Assembly (NCBI GenBank): GCA_011322575.1
Contig: DRMK01000103.1
Span: 1 to 18,151 of the forward strand
Source of the DNA: Gammaproteobacteria bacterium
GTDB taxonomy: Bacteria > Pseudomonadota > Gammaproteobacteria > Thiohalospirales > Thiohalospiraceae
Direction: 5' to 3'
DNA length: 18,151 nucleotides
Notes under the pieces: model-generated
What the model was told of the DNA's origin: nothing
The model's input: the letters and a program-made list of their open reading frames with translations, nothing else
The model's database searches: none
In this document: piece by piece, positions 14,070 through 18,151 of the stretch
How positions within the stretch are numbered: the stretch's first letter is position 1
Layout of the letters: each line of letters opens with the position of its first letter
Made by a program: the position numbers and the translations under genes

Positions 14070-16726
14070 CCGGTCTTGCCGCCGACATCCCGTTCGATAC
14101 CAGGCATCTCGACCGGAGACTGGGGAGGGGTGACGCCCCGGTCCCGCTGCTGCGCGCGGCCCTGCAGGAGACCCGCAAGAGCCTGGAGAGGCAGTTTGAC
14201 GCCGGGGCGCCCGTGGAGCAGCTGGTGTATGGCCGCGCGCGGGCGGTGGACCAGGTGTTGCAGCGGCTCTGGCAGATCCATTTTGCCGGCTGTGACGGGG
14301 AGGCTGCGCTGATCGCAGTGGGCGGCTACGGGCGCGGCGAGCTTCATCCCTGCTCCGATATAGACATCCTGCTGCTCAAGCGGGATAACGCCCCCACCCT
14401 GCTGGAGAGGTTCGAGAAGTTCCTGACCGCCCTCTGGGACGTGGGGCTGGAGGTGGGGCACAGTCTGCGCTCCCTGGAGGAGTGCGTAACCGCGGCGGTC
14501 CAGGATATCACCATCGCCACCAATCTGATGGAGTCCCGGCTGATTGCCGGTTCGCAACCGCTGCTGCGGGAGCTGCACGAGCGCACCGGTCCCCATGCCA
14601 TCTGGCCCGACATCGCCTTCTTCGCCGCCAAGTGGGAAGAGCAGATCCGGCGCCATCACAAGTACCATGACACCGCCTACAACCTGGAGCCCAACATCAA
14701 GAGCGGACCGGGAGGTCTGCGGGACATCCAGATGATCGGCTGGATCACCAAGCGCCACTTCGGGGCATCCACCACCCTGCACGATCTGGTGGGCCACGGC
14801 TTCCTCACGGAGCAGGAGTACCGTGCCCTGATGGAGGGGCAATCCTTTCTCTGGCAGATCCGGTTCGGACTGCACGCCATCACCGGACGCGGCGAGGAGC
14901 GGCTGCTGTTCGATCACCAGCGCACCCTGGCCGCCCGCTTCGGCTACCGCGACAGCGAACGGGAGCTGGCGGTCGAGCAGCTGATGAAGCGCTACTACCG
15001 GACCGTGATGGAGCTGAGCCGGCTCAACGAGATGCTGCTGCAGCTGTTTCAGGAGGAGATCCTGTACCGGGAGGAGCCGGCCCGTCCGGAGCCCATCAAC
15101 CGCCACTTCCAGTCCCGCAAGGGGTTCCTGGAGGTGGTTGATCCAGCGCTGTTCAGGCGCCGCCCATCCGCCCTGCTGGAGCTGTTCCTGACCATGCAAC
15201 GGCACCCGAAGCTGATCGGCGTGCGCGCCGGCACCATACGCCTGGTACGCGAGCACCGCCACCTGATCGACGACCGGTTCCGCGCCGAACAGCGCAACCG
15301 GGAGCTGTTCCTGCAGATCCTGCGGCAGCCGCACCGGGTCACCCGGGAGCTCAGGCGCATGAACCGCTACGGCATCCTGGCCGCCTATCTGCCGGAGTTC
15401 TCCCGTATTGTGGGCCAGATGCAGCACGACCTGTTCCATGTCTATACGGTGGACGAACACACCCTGGTCACCCTGCGCAACCTGCGCCGCTTCACGGTAC
15501 CCAGTTACGCCCACGAATTTCCCCTCTGCAACCGCATCATCTCCACCCTGCCCAATCCGGAGATCCTCTACATCGCGGCCCTGTTCCACGACATAGGCAA
15601 GGGGCGCGGCGGCGATCACTCCAAGCTGGGCGCGGTGGATGCGGAACGGTTCTGCGCCAGCCACGGGCTCGGACCCTACCACACCGGCTTGGTGACCTGG
15701 CTGGTGAAAAACCACCTGGTGATGTCCATGACCGCCCAGCGCAAGGACATCAGCGACCCCGACGTGATTCGTGAATTTGCGCTGCAGGTGGGGGAGGTGG
15801 AGCGGCTGGATCACCTCTACCTGCTTACCGTGGCGGACATCCGCGCCACCAGCCCGGAGGCATGGAACAGCTGGAAAAACGCCCTGCTGGCGGAGCTGTA
15901 CAACGGCACCAAGCGCATCCTGCGCCTTGGCACCACCGACCAGCCGCTGCAGCAGGAGCGCATCGCGGTGATCAAGGAGCAGGCGCGCCGCCAGCTGCGT
16001 CAGCACAGCCTTCCGCGCCCCGATTTCGAGACCCTCTGGAACAGCTTCGACGACGACTATTTCCTGCGCTACTCTGCCGACGAGATCGTCTGGCATACCC
16101 GCGCCATCCTGGGATGCGACGAGGGGGACCTCCCCCTGGTGCTGATGCGCCAGACCACGCGGCGCGGCGGCACCGGCATATTCATCTATACTCGGGTGGA
16201 GCAGAACCTGTTTGCGCTCACCACCTCCCTGCTGGAGCAGAACGGCCTGACCGTGGTGGACGCACGCATCATCACCTCACGTGACGGCTACACCCTGAAC
16301 ACCCTTACGGTACTGGAAGGAAACGGCGAACCCATCAGTAGCGCGCGCCGCAGCCAGGAGATCATGGCCAGCCTGCAAGAAGGGTTGAAACAGGGGGAGC
16401 GAGGCGGACAGGTCAGCCGCCGTACCCCGCGCCAGCTGAAGTGCTTCCCCATCCCCACCACGGTAAGCTTCATGCCCGACAGGGCCAACCGGCGCACCAT
16501 AATGGAGGTGGTCACCGCCGACCGCCCCGGACTGCTGGCAAGACTGGGATTCGCCCTGCGCGAGCATGGCGTGGTCATACAGAACGCCAAGATCGCAACC
16601 ATCGGCGCGCGCGCCGAGGACATCTTCTTCATCACCGACGGACACAACCGCCCGCTGGAGGATCCCCGGCTGCAGGAGAAGGTGGCAGCCACCATCAAGC
16701 ACTATCTGGATTGCGATGCGCGGTAG
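14066..16726 (+). CDS. glnD: Bifunctional PII uridylyltransferase/uridylyl-removing enzyme
   Basis: GlnD senses glutamine and adds UMP to, or removes it from, PII proteins (GlnB/GlnK), setting nitrogen assimilation. The 886-residue product (890 in E. coli) is complete. It has the nucleotidyltransferase domain with GGYGRGELHP (86-95) and SDID (97-100). A central GlnD-specific domain with EPNIKSGPGGLRDIQ follows. The HD phosphohydrolase domain has FHDIGKGRGGDHS (His508-Asp509), and two C-terminal ACT domains (about 703-780 and 811-884) bind glutamine. The ATG overlaps the map stop as ATGA, with GAGGAG just upstream. Its 3' end overlaps the next gene by 11 bases. Confidence 0.98.
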   Translation: MTGLAADIPFDTRHLDRRLGRGDAPVPLLRAALQETRKSLERQFDAGAPVEQLVYGRARAVDQVLQRLWQIHFAGCDGEAALIAVGGYGRGELHPCSDIDILLLKRDNAPTLLERFEKFLTALWDVGLEVGHSLRSLEECVTAAVQDITIATNLMESRLIAGSQPLLRELHERTGPHAIWPDIAFFAAKWEEQIRRHHKYHDTAYNLEPNIKSGPGGLRDIQMIGWITKRHFGASTTLHDLVGHGFLTEQEYRALMEGQSFLWQIRFGLHAITGRGEERLLFDHQRTLAARFGYRDSERELAVEQLMKRYYRTVMELSRLNEMLLQLFQEEILYREEPARPEPINRHFQSRKGFLEVVDPALFRRRPSALLELFLTMQRHPKLIGVRAGTIRLVREHRHLIDDRFRAEQRNRELFLQILRQPHRVTRELRRMNRYGILAAYLPEFSRIVGQMQHDLFHVYTVDEHTLVTLRNLRRFTVPSYAHEFPLCNRIISTLPNPEILYIAALFHDIGKGRGGDHSKLGAVDAERFCASHGLGPYHTGLVTWLVKNHLVMSMTAQRKDISDPDVIREFALQVGEVERLDHLYLLTVADIRATSPEAWNSWKNALLAELYNGTKRILRLGTTDQPLQQERIAVIKEQARRQLRQHSLPRPDFETLWNSFDDDYFLRYSADEIVWHTRAILGCDEGDLPLVLMRQTTRRGGTGIFIYTRVEQNLFALTTSLLEQNGLTVVDARIITSRDGYTLNTLTVLEGNGEPISSARRSQEIMASLQEGLKQGERGGQVSRRTPRQLKCFPIPTTVSFMPDRANRRTIMEVVTADRPGLLARLGFALREHGVVIQNAKIATIGARAEDIFFITDGHNRPLEDPRLQEKVAATIKHYLDCDAR

Positions 16727-17663
16727 CCGCCATCTTACAACCCCTATCCTGCTGCTCTGGGCCGGTATCTTCCCGGTCGCCATGGCAGCGGAAATCGTGT
16801 CCAGCACTGTAACCATACCTGGCTACGAGCGAGGCCAGCTGCTGGCCACAGAGGATTTCTCGAGCGATCTTAAGGGGTGGCTAAGAGAGGGCGACATTCG
16901 GGCCCGCATCCAAGAGGGCAAACTGCTGGTCGAATCATTTCACCCTGGCAAGGAGAACCCCAAGGGAAACATCTGGTGGCGCAAGGAGTTCCGCGAACCC
17001 TATCTTATCGAATTCGACTACCGCTCACTTACCGATAACGGACTTACTATGGTGTTCTGGAACGCCTTTGGAATCGACGGCGGAAACATCTTCTCGTGGC
17101 AGCGCAGCGGCAGATACACCGAGTACATCAGCGGCAACCTGAGTGCCTACCACCTCTCTTTCCATCGCTTCGGTTCGGGACTATCCAACATCCGCAAGGC
17201 GCCGGGGTTCCATCTGCTCTCCTCCGTCCCGGATCCGGTTACACCAGACGATCAACAGGTTCACCGCATAGCCATCGCTGCGACAGGAAATCGGCAGCGG
17301 GTATTCGTGGATGGCGAACTGATCCACGACATATCGGACGACGGCAAACCATGTATGAACCGCAACCGTTGGCAACACGAACTGCCCTGCAAGGGAACCG
17401 GTCCGGCCCCAATGCATGGAGCATTTGGCATACGGGTAACACAGAGACAAAAGGCTTTGTTCGATCGCTTGCGAGTCTATAAACTGTCTCTAAAGCCAGC
17501 GAAGGAAAATCAGACTTGCGTTATTGCGCCACGTTCCAGATTGGAAGCGATCCCAATCCAATATCCCCCGTCGGTGACGATCGGCGATCCGTCCCTGGAT
17601 GCCAACTCTCTTTGCTTCCACGGCGACGCAGCCGATCAAACAACTTTTCGCTCACCGAATTGA
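16716..17663 (+). CDS. Exported DUF1961 (YesU-like) protein
   Basis: The 315-residue product starts with a signal peptide (hydrophobic ILLLWAGIFP, likely cleavage after AMA near residue 24), so it is exported. Residues about 42-258 resemble the DUF1961 family typified by Bacillus subtilis YesU, a concanavalin-like beta sandwich. Shared features recalled from YesU are GRYTEYISGN (132-141), YHLSFHR (145-151), RKAPGFHL (160-167) and the acidic PDPVTPDD (172-179). Cys213 and Cys225 could form a disulfide. YesU sits in a rhamnogalacturonan-use locus, but no other carbohydrate gene is present here, so no substrate is proposed. Residues 259-315 are an extra tail without recognised similarity. It overlaps glnD by 11 bases and the opposing receptor gene by 28. 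Confidence 0.75.
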   Translation: MRGSRHLTTPILLLWAGIFPVAMAAEIVSSTVTIPGYERGQLLATEDFSSDLKGWLREGDIRARIQEGKLLVESFHPGKENPKGNIWWRKEFREPYLIEFDYRSLTDNGLTMVFWNAFGIDGGNIFSWQRSGRYTEYISGNLSAYHLSFHRFGSGLSNIRKAPGFHLLSSVPDPVTPDDQQVHRIAIAATGNRQRVFVDGELIHDISDDGKPCMNRNRWQHELPCKGTGPAPMHGAFGIRVTQRQKALFDRLRVYKLSLKPAKENQTCVIAPRSRLEAIPIQYPPSVTIGDPSLDANSLCFHGDAADQTTFRSPN

Positions 17664-18151
17664 TCCACCATTCCTTGCATCTCTCCCGCCAGCCGGGAGA
17701 GGCAGTGGCTCGCCTCTGCGGTTTCCGTCGCTCCCCTGGCGGTAACCCCCGCCACCTTATTGATGTTCAACAGATTGCCGTGTATGGCACGGGCAACCCG
17801 GCTTTGGTCCTCTACCGCCAAGGCAATCTGCCCGTTTGTGTAGTTGATTTGCGCGATGGATTCGGCGATCTCGTTCAGTGCACTGCTTACCTTACCGGCC
17901 TCTTCCGCACTGGCGCCCGCTTCGTCCCGGCTGTGCTCCATGACACCCACGGCCCGCAGGGTCGCCTTCTGGATCTGCTCAATCATCTGTTGAATTTCCC
18001 TAGTTGCCTCCTGCGTACGAATCGCCAGGCTGCGCACCTCGTCGGCGACCACGGCAAATCCGCGCCCAGATTCACCGGCTCGCGCCGCCTCGATAGCCGC
18101 ATTGAGGGCCAGCAGGTTGGTCTGCTCGGCGATTTCGCGGATGACCTCCAC
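17636..18151 (-). CDS. Methyl-accepting chemotaxis protein, C-terminal part (5' end outside window)
   Basis: Only the last 171 residues are present. The frame runs in from the right edge, so ligand-binding and membrane parts are not visible. The fragment carries the highly conserved cytoplasmic hairpin tip that binds CheA and CheW (EIAEQTNLLALNAAIEAARA, then GRGFAVVADEVRSLA), followed by the coiled-coil return helix with possible methylation sites. It ends GERKVV, without an NWETF-type CheR-binding tail. It is convergent with the DUF1961 gene, with no terminator visible between them. Confidence 0.93.
   Translation of the reverse strand: MEVIREIAEQTNLLALNAAIEAARAGESGRGFAVVADEVRSLAIRTQEATREIQQMIEQIQKATLRAVGVMEHSRDEAGASAEEAGKVSSALNEIAESIAQINYTNGQIALAVEDQSRVARAIHGNLLNINKVAGVTARGATETAEASHCLSRLAGEMQGMVDQFGERKVV

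Noticed and set aside
13853..16096. 747-codon open frame on the minus strand opposite glnD
   Set aside because: It lies wholly opposite well-supported map and glnD sequence, has no recognisable domain, and is the kind of frame that GC-rich codon bias produces by chance.

Overview
The window is a core-genome stretch of a GC-rich Gammaproteobacterium. The strain cannot be named from this sequence. Gene order from position 13025 down to 242 on the minus strand is rpsB-tsf-pyrH-frr-uppS-cdsA-dxr-rseP-bamA-skp-lpxD-fabZ-lpxA. The divergent pair map-glnD lies to the right. As I recall it, this is the arrangement of Escherichia coli and many other Gammaproteobacteria.

The left part (242-13025, minus) holds thirteen genes packed head to tail, with many 4-base stop/start overlaps and gaps mostly under 65 bases. 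They cover translation (S2, EF-Ts, ribosome recycling factor), pyrimidine supply (UMP kinase) and envelope building: undecaprenyl diphosphate, CDP-diacylglycerol, isoprenoid entry (Dxr), the RseP protease, BamA and the Skp chaperone for outer-membrane proteins, then LpxD, FabZ and LpxA for lipid A and fatty acids. lpxB, the usual next gene, does not follow directly. The last 241 bases instead hold an imperfect palindromic repeat with perfect 16-base arms (13-110), and nothing else I can support.

The 276-base divergent region (13026-13301) holds candidate face-to-face promoters, a structured rpsB leader and a strong GC-rich hairpin ahead of map. On the plus strand map and glnD overlap by 4 bases. 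glnD overlaps a gene for an exported DUF1961 (YesU-like) protein, which meets the 3' end of a chemotaxis receptor gene running in from the right edge.

The most unusual gene is rpsB. Its product has a normal S2 body plus about 145 extra residues: a charged Lys/Ala/Glu linker and a helix-hairpin-helix module. Other points worth a second look are the palindromic repeat where lpxB is expected, the DUF1961 protein with an unexplained tail, the LpxA acyl-chain ruler residue (Met168), and several non-ATG starts whose choice depends on ribosome binding site spacing. I see no CRISPR array, transposase, rRNA or tRNA.
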